From Byssothecium circinans (Eukaryota > Ascomycota > Dothideomycetes > Pleosporales > Massarinaceae): 64,000 nucleotides of DNA. The DNA is taken from NCBI GenBank assembly GCA_010015675.1, contig ML976988.1:230573-294572 (forward strand), written 5' to 3'. The first letter of the stretch is position 1. Each line of letters starts with the position of its first letter. The notes under the pieces were generated by a model, which saw nothing but the letters and a program-made list of their open reading frames with translations, did not search any database and was not told the origin of the DNA. The translations under genes and the position numbers were made by a program. Shown here in pieces: positions 42,857 to 54,715 of this stretch.

Positions 42857-45768
42857 ATGTCGTCCTTTCGGGAGATTCAGGCGCCTTTCATCTTGGCGTC
42901 GCTGTCGCATGCAATCAGCAAGCGCGACGGGTGCCCGCACGCCGCCAGTGTCTGCAGTATAAGCGGCATCAAGAAGCGGAAGCGCACCGAGGTTGCTGTA
43001 GCAGTTGACGGCGAGGGCATTTCCGTCTATAGTGTATGTCAAAGACATAGCTTTGTAGAGAACAGCTAATGATCGTTAAGCTCCAAACTCCGCATCTTAC
43101 GACATCCTACGCGCTACCACCGCAGACCTCATTCGAATCGGCACCGTACTCGATATATCGCAAAGGCAACTCCAAAAGACAGCCGCGACGCTACACGTAC
43201 GCCTTCATCAAGGATAGCTCGCTCGGTTCAAAGCCTCAATTAGTTTGCTTTGCGGAAGAAACTCGAAAGGATGCTACCGCGCACACAGTTAGAACGACCT
43301 ACACACCCGCAGATGCTTCCCACAGATTAATAGCCATCGATGCGTTGCCTGTACCGGCCGCAGGGCCACAGAAAGAGGTCTCGCATGATGTTTTGGCGAT
43401 ATTCGACAGTGGCGACGTTGTATGCCTCTCATCCGATCTGCAAGTGGTGCGCTGGGTCGCAAATTTGAAGTCCCTCATGACATCTCCAAAGGGCAGAGAA
43501 CTGGAAATAGAGTACGCTTCACTAAGCACCGCGAAAGCAGTCACGCACGGTCTCTTGCGCAGTCGGCAAGACGTCTCCGCCGTCCTCAATCCTTCACCAG
43601 ACGATCAGTCCGACCTCCAAGACCTCACTCAAGTTCTTTGCATCGTATGTCGACAATCAGGGAACAAGCGGTCACTTGGGTTGTTCAAAGTGTCCTCACG
43701 CTCTCCTGATCTTCCGACAACCCCTCTTTCGCCGCTAAAAGCCCTCGTGGCCTGGGTCATCCCAACTGCATCATTGGGTTCATCGCCTCCGACTCCGATT
43801 TTCTCATACGCACTCCATGCGAACACGGGTGCTCTCCATCTTCTCCATGGTTCCGGTATTTTGTCTTACGATTTTTCCGGTACCATCCCAAGGCTTTCTT
43901 CAAACCTCGCCCTCTCAGGCATAAACACATTTCTACGTATCTCACAGGATCTCTTATTCGCGGCATCGCAAAACGTTTGCCAGATACTAGATGCTAAATA
44001 CTCGTCAGTACTGGCGGAACTCTCTTTGCCTTCCAGTACCACTAGTGCTGACAGAGATTCGAAGAAGAGGAAGCACCCCGAACCCGCATTAACTCAGGGC
44101 AGCTCCGATATACCGGCACTAGTTGCATACTATGCGGACCTGGGTCTAGTTGTTGCCACGCGTGGTAGTGAAGTTATAGGCTTTCAGCTCGAAGAAACCG
44201 TCTCACGCAAGAAGGCGAAGACAGAAGGCACGCGCCTCATCGACTCTCTCGGCAAAGGCATCCAGTCTGGCACTGGGGATTTGGGGCTTTCCGCTCATGA
44301 CAGACAAAAGTGGCACGAACGAATGTCTAAGTTTGACAAATACGCTTCGAAAGGGAAGGTTGCAAGATTCGAGGAGCTCATCGCCGGCGATTTAGGCATT
44401 GAGCTTGAAGGCAGTACAGTGAAGAGCGAGGAGAAAGAGACAGTAAAGATGACAAATGGGGTTTCTGATGTCAGCATGGCCAACGGGACAGATAACATTC
44501 AGGACGGACATCATGATGGTGCGGCGTCTAAAACTGAGGAGGACACTTTACCACGCAAGTGGAAAGTGTTGAACGCAATTCCAGATGGTCAACAGCTGAA
44601 GTACAGACAATACGCTCTCTACGCCTTGAGCAGAATTTTCCGCTGGATCGATTCGCCCTCATTGCAAGGTCCTCGCGGATGCTTGAAGGTTGACTTTTTT
44701 CCGCCAAACGTTTTTGAGTGGCTTCTTCAGACGGGCTATCTGACCAAGGAGTCAATCCGTCGCGCCATACTGGACGACCCTACATCGACATTAGGGCTGA
44801 GCACGCCAATCCGAGATGGAGATATTGTACGAGCTATCGTGGACTTCGACTCGGAGCTGCATATCCTTTCTGCTATCCTCAACCATGGCCACTTCCTACC
44901 GATTGGTGAAGTTGTCCAGGCACTCAAGCTTCTTATGCAAAGCTTAGACGATCAACCGAAGACTGAGGATGCAACGCGATTACTCACAAACGGTACGGAA
45001 CCAGCTGCTGATAAAATGGACGTCGATATTGCATCAGAGATGGAAGCTGCCTCCAACGAGATCGAACGCGCGCTAGCAATTTTGGACAATGGCCTTGTCG
45101 TCCGCAGTAGCACACTTCGTCCCGCGCTCATCAGACTACATACCTTCCCCGCACCCGTTGTTAGCTCTACCTTACGGGCCATGCTTCCCCGACATGATCT
45201 TGAGTCGTTAATCCGTCTCTTGCATCATGAATTCAGGAACGGCGGCTGGACTTCACCCTACGACTTTGCGGACCCCGACGTACCCTCCACCGAACCCCCT
45301 ACCGAGGAGATAGACGACAGCGCTGTCGCTATTATTGCCTCACTACTCAGCTACACACTTGATGCCATGGGTCCCACAACTTGGCTTACCGGTATCGGAG
45401 GATCATCTTCCGATGAAACTACAGAAGAGCTCATTTTCGACCTTTTGGAAGACACTTCAATTGCTCTGAACGGGTTTTGGGAAGCGACATACATTCGCGG
45501 CCTTGTCGGCGAACTCCTGCGCTACGCTACCAAACTTCCCAAGTCGCAGAAGCCCAGCAACAAGACCCTGCAAAACCAAAGCAAACCGTTTGCACTTGAT
45601 CTCAAGCCAGACGAACTGCCTATGCTCCCCATGGGCGCGAAGCCGGATTTGGGCATCGAGAAGACCAAGACGAAAGGGGGAAAGAAGAAGGAGAGGAGCG
45701 CACGTGAGATGGGAATGATGATTAGTAAACGGGTTCCCAAGTATAGCTTCGAGCGCATTGTTGTGTAG
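42857..45768 (+). CDS. Utp8/NOL11-like small-subunit processome protein
   Basis: Exons are 42857..43033 and 43081..45768. The 47-bp intron has a GTATGT donor, a GCTAATGA branch and a TTAAG acceptor. The product is 954 aa. The first exon gives the first strand of a beta-propeller (EVAVAVDGEGISVYS), and splicing continues into LQTPHLTTSYALPPQTSFES. Propeller-like blades fill about residues 1-360, a helical acidic and basic linker follows, and the C-terminal half is alpha-helical. The tail GGKKKERSAREMGMMISKRV is very basic. This layout and the opening motifs resemble fungal Utp8, a t-UTP/UtpA member that acts in pre-18S rRNA transcription and processing in the nucleolus. The assignment is from overall resemblance, so another propeller-helical nucleolar protein is possible. 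Confidence 0.65.
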
Positions 45769-45803
45769 GGGGAGGGGGGTGTATGTAGTCAACGATTTTC
45801 TGC

Positions 45804-46220
45804 ATGTTCAAACAATTGATACCTACTCAATGCAAATCCACGTGTTTCTGCACCCACGAGCCCAACTTAGGATTCGATAGTCCCAGCCCCGCGCGTCACT
45901 TTAGGCGCCCCCGCAAGCCGCCTTTCAGCCACACAGCTTTAGCAGAGTTTTACGCTGCGCTTTACGTAGAATTGCTACTGTCGGCTTTTTCAACACCTCG
46001 AGAGCGATCCCCAGTGAAGCGAGGCTTGGCGAGATCTCCACGCGATTCTCGCGACCGCAATGTACCCCTTCTTTGTCAACCGGCTATCTCATTTTTAAAG
46101 GACATCTTTCGCGCCGACTTAAAGTATGCGTCCGGCCGAGTGAAGGGACAGGATAGCGTGTTTGTTCGGGCCATTCGCGACCTGTTGAACGGCGATGTTG
46201 TGGATCCGCGACGGCGCTAG
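45804..46220 (+). CDS. Doubtful small protein, 138 aa
   Basis: Open frame in the gap between the Utp8-like and ArAE-like genes. The N-terminal part is Pro/His/Arg-rich. The last 50 residues (ISFLKDIFRADLKYASGRVK) look more protein-like. No domain, splice signal or homologue recognised. It may be chance or the 3' exon of an unrecognised gene. Confidence 0.2.
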   Translation: MFKQLIPTQCKSTCFCTHEPNLGFDSPSPARHFRRPRKPPFSHTALAEFYAALYVELLLSAFSTPRERSPVKRGLARSPRDSRDRNVPLLCQPAISFLKDIFRADLKYASGRVKGQDSVFVRAIRDLLNGDVVDPRRR

Positions 46221-46378
46221 TGCGATCTAGCTGGGTATCGCTGCGCACTTAGCTGATGACTGATTGTCCTTCGGTTTCTCTGATATGATGGACTCCATCC
46301 CCCGTCTATTTATGTGTTTGTTTTCCTTTCTTGTTTGTTTTCTTATGAACTTCAACTGTGGGCTGGCTTTAAAAAGAG

Positions 46379-49300
46379 ATGGGAACTGGGAAGGACACCG
46401 CGATGAATCGTTCGTCGACTTCGAACAGCGCGACGGAAAGGGTCCAGAAAGAGGAGACGGCGGAGGATCGAAATCAGAGCAATGGAGAGGTGAATGGAGA
46501 CGCGGATATTAACAGAACGACTGTGTATGGGCAAAATGATGGAAAGAAAGGGAAGAAGCCAAATTTCCTTACGACGCTGTGGAAGAAGATTGATCTGGAT
46601 CTATCAACCGCTCTCATGATGATGAAGTACGTGTACACGCCACATGAGAGAGAAGATGAAATGGACTAACCATTGCAGAGCCGGTCTACCTCCCACGATT
46701 GCACTTGCCATATATCAAAAAACAGCCGTTGCCGACCGCTACATCACGCTAGGATACTTTATTGCCGTTGTCTCCATCTTAGGATTCTGCATCATGCCAC
46801 GAGCAAAATTCATCCAAACGATGACCATGAACGTATTGTCGACATGCATTGGTGCGTCCATCTGTGTGCTTATGCTCTGGTCGTCCGTCAAAGCTCGCGA
46901 ACACACTACGCCACGTGACCTTCCTCCCGTCCGATACCGCTACAATTCGTCGCAGTCCGCTGTCCTAGGGATTTGGCTTTTCTTCCAGATATGGCTAGTC
47001 AATACGTTAAAAGCGAAATATGCACAGCTGGCATTTCCGTCGCTACTTTATTCGATCTTTGTGAATGTCGCGGCGACTTTTGGACCGCAGTTTCAGACTA
47101 CGGCCGCGGTGTACAGTTTTGTTCAGAGGTTGCTTGAGGGCTTTTTGACGGGATTTGCAATTGCAACAGGTGTTTCGCTGTTTGTTTTCCCTGTTAGCTG
47201 CAGAACAGTAGTGATGAAAGAGATCACAAGATATATTGGGGCACTCAGGGGAGCTTTGATGGCGCATAAGAGCTACTTTCAGAGTCTAGAGAGTAAGGAT
47301 ATGTTCAGGAATACGACATGGACCCCAGGGCCTGGAGAAGAGGAACTGAAGAAGCCCAAGGTGAAACCAGAGATTGAAGCGGTCAAGAAGATTATGGCGG
47401 CGATCAGCCAATTACATGCGAAGCTGCACGGAGACTTGCCATTCGCAAAGCGTGAGATGGCATATGGGAAGCTCAGCCCTGAGGATTTCGACCGTCTTTT
47501 CAAACATTTACGCGAGATCATGATGCCGTTGATGGGTCTTGGTTCGCTCATCGATCTATTCGAGCGCGTAGCCGCTATCTATCACTGGGAAGAGAATCAA
47601 GATGGCAGCGACGAAGACAGCGAAACGCGACAGAAGATGGTGGCTGAATGGAATGAGCTCATGAGCTTCGTCCATGAACCCTTCGCGCATATCATAGATA
47701 CTATGGATCAAGGCCTCCAGCATGTCGCCCTCCGTCTTACACTTACAAAGCCCCAAAAGGACAAACAAGGGGCTAATGCTACGGATTCTGAAGCAAAGGG
47801 CGACATGATCAAGCCAGGGGATGAGGGTTTTGCCGTGTACATGAAGCAGCAAGCAGACGAGTTTTATAAGGGCAGGGAAACAACTCTACGCCGTTGGCTC
47901 GAGGACAAAGGTATCAAGCTCCGCGACGACTTCTTCGACCACCCGGAGGATGATCCCAGAATCAGCGAAGAACTGCTCAATGCGAAGAAGACAGGCAACA
48001 ACCAGCGACAGCTGTATATCGTGCTATACATCGTGTTTCTGCTGCACTCTGTCAGCCGTGCCATTCTGGGCCTCGTGGAATTCGCAGATGAGAAAGACCA
48101 AGCGGTCATGAAGAAGAAACTTATCACACCCGGCAAGCGGCGCTTTAAGAAATGGATAGCCAGTACTTTTAGCGCCAGGAACGATAGTGTTCACGACGAC
48201 GAGACCATAGTGGCGGGTCTCGACCGCGATACTACTATTGTGTACATGGGCGAAGCGTTCAATCAGCGCAAAGACCCCGAACATCTGCCTCCAGCTAACG
48301 CGTTCCAAAGGTTCGGAAACACTGTCCGAGCGACTTCAGGATTTCTAAGAAGCTCAGAGTCAGCATTCGGGTTCCGTGTCGCGTGCGCCACGATGTCCAT
48401 TGCCATTATGGCATATCTTGAAGCTACGCAGCTATGGTTCATCAGACAGCGAGTAGTGTGGGCTATGATCATGTTATCTCTAAGCATGACTCCCACAGCA
48501 GGTCAAGCCGTCTTCAGCTACATGCTCCGAATTATCGCCACAGCCATCGCAATGATCGTGGCTTGGCTCATCTGGTATATTCCCGGCACCAGAACTGCCG
48601 GGGTCATTGTCTTCCTTTGGGTATTTGTCAGTCTGGGATTCTACGTTCCACTCAAACGCCCAGATCTCGTTGTCATGGGTCTCATTTCGCTCGTTACAGC
48701 AACCATGATTGTCGGCTATGAACTTCAAGTGCGTAAACTGGGGGAAGTGGTGGCTACGTCTAATGGCCAACCCTACTACAACATCAACATACTAGCGCCC
48801 TATCGTTTAGCGACTGTGATTTCTGGTCTTGCCGTGGCATTCTTCTGGACATTCTTCCCATACCCCATCACTGAGCACAGTGCGCTTCGACAACGGTTAG
48901 GCGGCGCATTATATCTCTCCGCAAACTTTTACAGCATTATGCACGAAACAGTCATGGCTCGGGTCCGCGGCGACGAGGGCGATTTAGGCGACAAAGAGTC
49001 ACCAGGCTTCAAGTTGGAGAAGGCAAGAAACAAGGTGTTCGCTAAGCAGATGTTGGCGTTGCAAGGACTGAGGACGAATAGTGAGATGGTGAGATGGGAG
49101 TTTCCACTCGGCGGAAAGTTTCCAAAGAAAGAGTACGATGAGATTATTGGATTGGTCACGAATATCGTAAACTACACGGCGCTGCTGGGATATGCTTCAG
49201 CAACGTTTGTGCATCCGGCGACCATTGGAGACGATGTTGATCCATCATCTGCACAGTGGTTCAGGGATTGTGAGTCCATATCCCCTCGAGATATTTCCTC

Positions 49301-49794
49301 TTCCGCCTAACCCCGTATCATCATAAAGTGTCACTAACATATCCTCTAGTCCGTCGCGTAGTAACTTCTTCCAACATCACCTCCCACGAGATAACATCCC
49401 TCCTCTCCCTCCTCTCCTCCTCTATCACAAACGGCCAACCCCTTCCGCCCTACCTCGCGAAACCGCATTCTTTCGAGCTCACTAAACGTCTCGAAGCCGT
49501 CGACCGCGATATCTTGAGTTTCAAGCATGTTGCTGAGCCGTGCTATGCAGCGTTCGCAGTCTTGCAGATTAGTACGAGGTGTATAAATATGGATATTGAG
49601 AAGTTGTTGAGGTAAGTGGTTTTCTTTACGATGTAGGGAGTGAGACGAGTTCTAATATATGGTACAGGGCTGTGAAGAAATTGGTCGGCGAACTGGACTT
49701 CTCGTTTCATGTCGTGAGTACGAGTGACGTAGAGAGTACGAGCTCAGAAGAAACTCTAGGGAGATCCTGGTCGAGATGGGATAAGCAAGACTAG
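46379..49794 (+). CDS. ArAE/FUSC-family (aromatic acid exporter, Bre4-like) membrane protein
   Basis: Exons are 46379..46626, 46679..49269, 49350..49611 and 49668..49794 (1,075 aa). The three introns (52, 80, 56 bp) have donors GTACGT, GTGAGT and GTAAGT and join in phase. About 80 cytosolic residues precede two blocks of about six membrane helices. The first block begins AGLPPTIALAIYQKTAVADR. The second includes MLSLSMTPTAGQAVFSYMLR and VFVSLGFYVPLKRPDLV. A 350-residue cytosolic region with helices separates them. This duplicated 6-TM plus long loop plan is that of the fungal ArAE_2/FUSC-like group, which includes yeast Bre4-type proteins. A role in efflux of aromatic or hydrophobic compounds is known for some relatives. 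The substrate here is unknown. Confidence 0.82.
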
Positions 49795-50439
49795 AAAGAC
49801 CTAGAGTAAGATAATAATGAATTCTCGTCTTCAATCGCATCCCATTGTTCATATCCACGACGTCTTGTTTTAAGCGCCGTTTCGTTACAGACTAACAGCT
49901 CTCATGAAGGAGGAGAGGATAGTAATAACGCCAAACTACAAGATTTCTTTTGCTTATCAATAGGCACAGCTCTGTCAGAGTTGTGACGAGAATAATAGCA
50001 CGAAATTGCTGCTGCAGACATCCACCTTTACTTTTGTCGCGCGCGGGCAACGCGTCCAGGGAAAGGCGGTCCAACACCCTCATGACGTCGCCACAACAGA
50101 CCATTGTTAATAGTTAACACGCCAAGATAAAGAGACCTGACCTCTTACTTTAATTCCTCGCGACTTCCCCAGTATTTATACGCGTGTCGAGACCTTTCGT
50201 GCCGCAGCAACTCACTTCACGTCACCTTCGATACGGTGTGGTTGCCAACCATCACGCTTCACGCGCAAAAAAGCAAGACTTTCCAAGGCCTTCTTTGGCA
50301 GATTCTCTCCGTACAACGGGCCAAGTTTGCGCAAAAACATACTCTCACAAACTCCACCTCAAACTTTCCCTTAATCCTTTCTCACACATAGTTGCAGACA
50401 ACATCTCTTATCCCCGCGCCTCATCTGCACCCAGCAACA
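49795..50439. other. Intergenic, promoter of the SANT-like gene
   Basis: 645 bp. A TATTTATA motif near 50172-50179 could be a TATA box about 260 bp before the start codon. C-rich leader sequence follows. No gene seen. Confidence 0.45.
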
Positions 50440-51627
50440 ATGTCCCACTCACCGACCCTACAACCCAACACACCAAACCCACGACCGAACAACCCTCTCT
50501 TCCTCTCCGACGCCGAACTCGCACCCAACGCAGGCCTCAACATCCGCTGGATGGAAGCCAACCCCCTCCTCAGCTACCGCATCTTCCTCATCCAACGCCT
50601 CACCGCCCTAGAATTCCCCGTCCGCTGTTCCCTCTTCGACGCGCTCAATGCGACAAGCTGGCCAACCCATCTGCAGAGCATGGACACGGCGTCTCAGCTG
50701 CTGAAACCCTGGTCGCCGTGGTCTGTAGATGATCTCCGAGCGCTCTGTATGCTGTATCGTTTTAGTCTGACGAAAGAAGCGGTTTCGAGGTACTTTTTTG
50801 AGGGGAGGACGGCGAATGAATGTGAGGAGAGGCTTGCGGCGCTGTTGGGGGAACTCAATAGGAAGACAGTGCCGTCGGTCCATACACCTGTGAATGTCCA
50901 GGCAGGGACTGAGGAAGAGCGTTTGCTTTCTTCGCTGAGTACGTATGGACAGCGGCAGTTGCTTACAAGGGAACAGCAGTTGGCCTTTGGGACACCGGTA
51001 GGTAAGGTAGAAGGTACGTGCCCTCCCGCAATCATGTCAAATACGTGCCGTTCTGATCTAAGCGGGGATATGCCAGTGCGTACGTGGACGGCCATTGCTA
51101 ACTTCACACTCACTCTAGGCTCGCCCTTATACTCTAACCTAGGCTCAACTACCTCCCAACCCGACACAACCCCCATCATCCCCAAGTCTTCACCCCAAAC
51201 TCCTAACTCCACCAACCCATCAGCGTCATCCCCAGCCTCTACACCCACACCCCCACCCACACCTTCATCCCCCAAACCAACCCTCACCGCGCTCCGCAAC
51301 AAAGCTCTCTTAGCCTGCGACAACTACCTCACGGGGGCCCAAAAGGCGAACCTCCGCAAAGCCCTCCGGACAAATGCCGACTGGCCCCTCCACCTCGCCT
51401 GCCTGGAAAACTTCTACGCCGAGCCTGCGAAACCCGGCAGCGAGTGGCATGTGCAGGATTCAAAGGCGCTGTTAAGGATTCGCCGGATTGGGGAGAGGTT
51501 GCCGTTTAAAGTGATGGCGGAGCAGTTTTTCCCTGGGCGTACGGAGAATGCGGCTAGGAACCTGTTTGGGATGATGGCGAAGAGGGAGAAAGCTGCTGCT
51601 GGGGGTGGGGGTGGGGTTAGGAAGTGA
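50440..51627 (+). CDS. Protein with two SANT/Myb-like helical repeats, unknown function
   Basis: The start is the ATG at 50440 (MSHSPTLQPN). An intron at 51014-51118 (donor GTACGT, branch GCTAAC, acceptor CTCTAG) is 105 bp, in frame and free of stops. Splicing gives 360 aa and retention 395 aa. The first repeat, at about residues 89-135 (WSPWSVDDLRALCMLYRFSL, then FFEGRTANECEERLAALL), resembles a SANT/Myb helix set. A second similar block near the C-terminus (SKALLRIRRIGERLPFKVMA, then FFPGRTENAARNLFGMM) shares the FF-x-GRT-xN-x-A pattern. The middle is Pro/Ser/Thr-rich. The paired GRTxN motif supports a DNA-binding or chromatin role (inference). No named family. Confidence 0.72.
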   Translation: MSHSPTLQPNTPNPRPNNPLFLSDAELAPNAGLNIRWMEANPLLSYRIFLIQRLTALEFPVRCSLFDALNATSWPTHLQSMDTASQLLKPWSPWSVDDLRALCMLYRFSLTKEAVSRYFFEGRTANECEERLAALLGELNRKTVPSVHTPVNVQAGTEEERLLSSLSTYGQRQLLTREQQLAFGTPVGKVEGTCPPAIMSNTCRSDLSGDMPVRTWTAIANFTLTLGSPLYSNLGSTTSQPDTTPIIPKSSPQTPNSTNPSASSPASTPTPPPTPSSPKPTLTALRNKALLACDNYLTGAQKANLRKALRTNADWPLHLACLENFYAEPAKPGSEWHVQDSKALLRIRRIGERLPFKVMAEQFFPGRTENAARNLFGMMAKREKAAAGGGGGVRK

Positions 51628-52369
51628 GGAGATGGAGTGGGGTTGGATGGATGGATGGTTGGGGAGTGTGGATGAAGGCGTTTGGAAAGCGATATACTCT
51701 TTTGTTTTGGAGATTTGGGATTTTTGTCTAGATACCCGTCTGATCATGACTATGTCATTGTATAGGGAAAAGCTTTCGACATGTCAATAAAGTGTATGGA
51801 ATGATGGATATGGCAACCTTTGCGTCTGCGGGGCATGTCGATTACTCGTCTCAACGACTGTTTTCAATGCCAGATGAAAAGATTCCCCGAGGGGAAAGGT
51901 CGTACGCAACGTCCAATCATCGACGCAGTTCGAGTGAGTTGAGAAAGGACGCTCTTGATTCTCTGTAAGGATATTTTCTGCAGTCGTGAAAGACGTCCCA
52001 AGTGCTGGCCATGGTAACCTTTAATGGACAAGTTGTTCACCTATCAGTCACAAGGTGAAAAAAGTCCTGCTTATAACTCATACAAGGCTGTATAGCCTAC
52101 ACATTTTATATGCATCTTTCCTATAGTACACTGTGTAAAAAGCTCGAAAATGAAAAGACAAAGACCGACACCATGCTAATAGATGAAAAACGAGTGCAGT
52201 TTGTCGGGGGTATCGTACCAATACATATCATATCTAAAGGAGCGCTAGAAAAATAAAACACATGAAAGAAGACCACGGCGTCTATACTAGCTAAAAATTA
52301 CAAAATGAATAATGGAAAGATGATGGAAAAAAGAAAAGGAAAGAAAAGATAGACTCAAGGAAAAAGCCG
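51628..52369. other. Intergenic, between convergent genes
   Basis: 742 bp containing the 3' flanks of the SANT-like and CFEM genes. AT-rich, with short GGATG copies at 51640-51660. No gene seen. Confidence 0.5.
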
Positions 52370-54715
52370 TCACTGGCCAGGCTTGGAATAAGTAACATTA
52401 ATGAAAAGATCTTCTCCCTGCCGTGTCGGCGTCAATCTCGGCACCCAAACTGGGCTCTTCAACACCTCCCTCTCCGTGCGTGGGGTCTGGAGGAATTTTT
52501 GATTTTGCTTGGGTCGAATGCTCAAGGGTCGGACGACATCGGGCTCGTACATCATTGGGCTTTTGGGAGGCCACATGCCACTCTGCGTGCGGGTAGAGCG
52601 CTCGCTGTCGCGTATGGGACTCCATGTTTCCACGCTGTTGCTACGTAGATGCTGTCGGTATTGTCGTATCTGTTGTCGCATCTCATTGGGAAGAGGGCTG
52701 CCACTCAGTGGGCTTCCGATTTGACGAGCTGGTTCCTCCCCTCTTCGCTTGATGAGGAGTGAAGAAGGACCTGGGAGCCAGCGTGGGCTGTCCTGACTCT
52801 TCTGACTCTGTGGGCTTCGGGGACTGCGAGGAACGAGCTGGTTGGAAGTCCGAGGGACCTTGGGATACCGTAAGTTGGATATCGGCGACTCAGCAACAGG
52901 AGATAGTTTGTTGTTGTTTTCGTCTTCGGGCGTGGGATCGTCCATATCGGCGCTTTCGAAAGAAGTTTGGGAAGAGAAAGAGTCGCGTATGTTGGTCGAC
53001 GCTCGGGAAGTCGTTCTTGAGACATTGCTTGAAGAGGACTTTGGTTTCACGTGGGGCTTCTCGGCTGGGGGTTTTCGATGCGGTGGATTGTCTATTCTCG
53101 GAGTGCTATTTTTTGGTGTTCGATAGCGGTGTGAAGTGAAGTAGTAGTCAGGAATGTCCCCGCTGTGATGAGTCTCTGGCGTGCTTGTGTTGGTCGTCAT
53201 GGGCTTTTGTGGCGGCAAGAGCTCGATGGGAGGGGCAAGTGAAGCTCTTAGCGTAGACGTTGCGCCTTGAGAAGGGTCTTGTGGTATAAACCTCGGCGGG
53301 CGTGTACTTGATTGTCGAATTGGAATATCAATGAATAACTCTGAGCGTTGCCTGGGTTGTTGGCTCTGTGTAGGCGGTTGCATAGGAAACCTTGGTGGCG
53401 GTCTCGAAGGCTGGAAGCTACGAATAGGAGGTATCGGAATCGGAGGGGTGGGCAACAGGACGGACTGTCGTCGCTGTTCGGGTGCATCGACTGTATCATC
53501 CTCCTCAAAGACAGTGTATTGCGTGACATCACTATCAGGACGCTGTGATGCTTCGGATATCCGTCGGATGCTCCTTTGTCTTTGTTGTCTGAAGCTAAGT
53601 CTACGAGCAGGTGGTATGGAGTTGCCCATTACAGTCGATTGCCGAGGAACCTCAGAACTTATGGCAAGACCAATCTGATTGACGGTGAGGGAGGAGTCAG
53701 ACGATTTGTTTGCAGCGTTTAAGGTTGGCCGTAACACCGGATGGATAGCTCCAAGATCATTGGCAGGAGTATTGTTGGTTTCATTCTTCGGGGGAACGGC
53801 GGGACGATCATTTTGCCCTGGAGGTGACAATGGTCTCGGATGCCTTGCCATCGTACTGCTTGTCCCCTCGCCTGGCCTCCGCAGCGCTGGCACTGGTGGC
53901 AGTGGAAAGCGAGCGGAAAGATCCAGTGTTGACTCACTCCTTCCAACAGATTGGGTGAGCCGGTTCGGATCGTCGGTTGGAGAATGTGGGAGTCCCAGCT
54001 TCTCGTTCACTGCCTCGCTTTTCCTCCTTCTTTCTCTTCGTCTTCTTAGGAAGATGCTGAGAACTATGAGACCAATAGCGATGATGAAAGTTGCTACTGC
54101 AGCTACTGCAAGCCCGGCGATATGAGCAGGCTTCATGGTCTGTGGACGATCGACGGCCGCGGATGGTGAGGAGGTCATGGGCGACGAGCTGACAGTTGGG
54201 GAAGGAGTAGAAGAGATGGAGTCAACAACGACGCTTTCTGTAGGGGACGATGGAAGTGGCGTAGTATTAGATGTGACCAGAGGCCCGGTGGTAGTGACTG
54301 GGGTCGACGAAGTCATTGCTGTGGAGGCCGTCGAGGTTTTTAGAGGGACTGTCAAGGTACTAAAGGTCGGCTTGACGGCATTGGATATTCCCAAGCAGAC
54401 GTTATATGCTTCGACAGCGGTATGGTCGACAGAGGAGCAGGAGGTATATATACAGCCAAGAGCTACCTCACCGAGAGACTGTCCGCCGATACTGTATGTA
54501 GAGCACAGACAGTTGAGACTCGTGGGTACGGTACATGATAGAGGAAACTGTTCGGCCAGCGATTTTTGCAGACATGGCTGTGCACATGCAGGCACGTCCT
54601 TTTGAAGTTTTCCCGGAAGCGGAGACTGGATTCCATCCGAAAGTGTTGTTTGGGGCGTAGCCGCAGTCAGGAAAGGCAATATAATGCACAGCCATCCGAT
54701 GCGGCGTGGGAGCAT
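52370..54715 (-). CDS. CFEM-domain single-pass membrane protein
   Basis: Single exon, 781 aa, started at the ATG at 54715 (MLPRRIGWLCIILPFLTAAT), which gives a signal peptide. An in-frame upstream extension would bury it. The CFEM domain (about residues 40-110) shows eight Cys in the usual pattern: CAQPC, then SC, NCLC, GC, SC and VC. A Ser/Thr-rich stalk follows, then one transmembrane helix (AGLAVAAVATFIIAIGLIVL at about 200-225) and a basic stop-transfer RRRRERRRK. The cytosolic tail of more than 500 residues is rich in Pro, Ser, Arg and Gln with many SP/TP sites. Known: CFEM proteins are fungal-specific surface or membrane proteins, some acting in haem uptake or host sensing (Pth11-like). 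The long cytosolic tail suggests signalling (inference). Confidence 0.85.
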   Translation of the reverse strand: MLPRRIGWLCIILPFLTAATPQTTLSDGIQSPLPGKLQKDVPACAQPCLQKSLAEQFPLSCTVPTSLNCLCSTYSIGGQSLGEVALGCIYTSCSSVDHTAVEAYNVCLGISNAVKPTFSTLTVPLKTSTASTAMTSSTPVTTTGPLVTSNTTPLPSSPTESVVVDSISSTPSPTVSSSPMTSSPSAAVDRPQTMKPAHIAGLAVAAVATFIIAIGLIVLSIFLRRRRERRRKSEAVNEKLGLPHSPTDDPNRLTQSVGRSESTLDLSARFPLPPVPALRRPGEGTSSTMARHPRPLSPPGQNDRPAVPPKNETNNTPANDLGAIHPVLRPTLNAANKSSDSSLTVNQIGLAISSEVPRQSTVMGNSIPPARRLSFRQQRQRSIRRISEASQRPDSDVTQYTVFEEDDTVDAPEQRRQSVLLPTPPIPIPPIRSFQPSRPPPRFPMQPPTQSQQPRQRSELFIDIPIRQSSTRPPRFIPQDPSQGATSTLRASLAPPIELLPPQKPMTTNTSTPETHHSGDIPDYYFTSHRYRTPKNSTPRIDNPPHRKPPAEKPHVKPKSSSSNVSRTTSRASTNIRDSFSSQTSFESADMDDPTPEDENNNKLSPVAESPISNLRYPKVPRTSNQLVPRSPRSPQSQKSQDSPRWLPGPSSLLIKRRGEEPARQIGSPLSGSPLPNEMRQQIRQYRQHLRSNSVETWSPIRDSERSTRTQSGMWPPKSPMMYEPDVVRPLSIRPKQNQKFLQTPRTEREVLKSPVWVPRLTPTRQGEDLFINVTYSKPGQ

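Noticed and set aside
50694..51323. 209-codon minus-strand frame opposite the SANT-like gene
   Set aside because: Antisense shadow. The plus-strand gene has consistent splice signals and repeated motifs.
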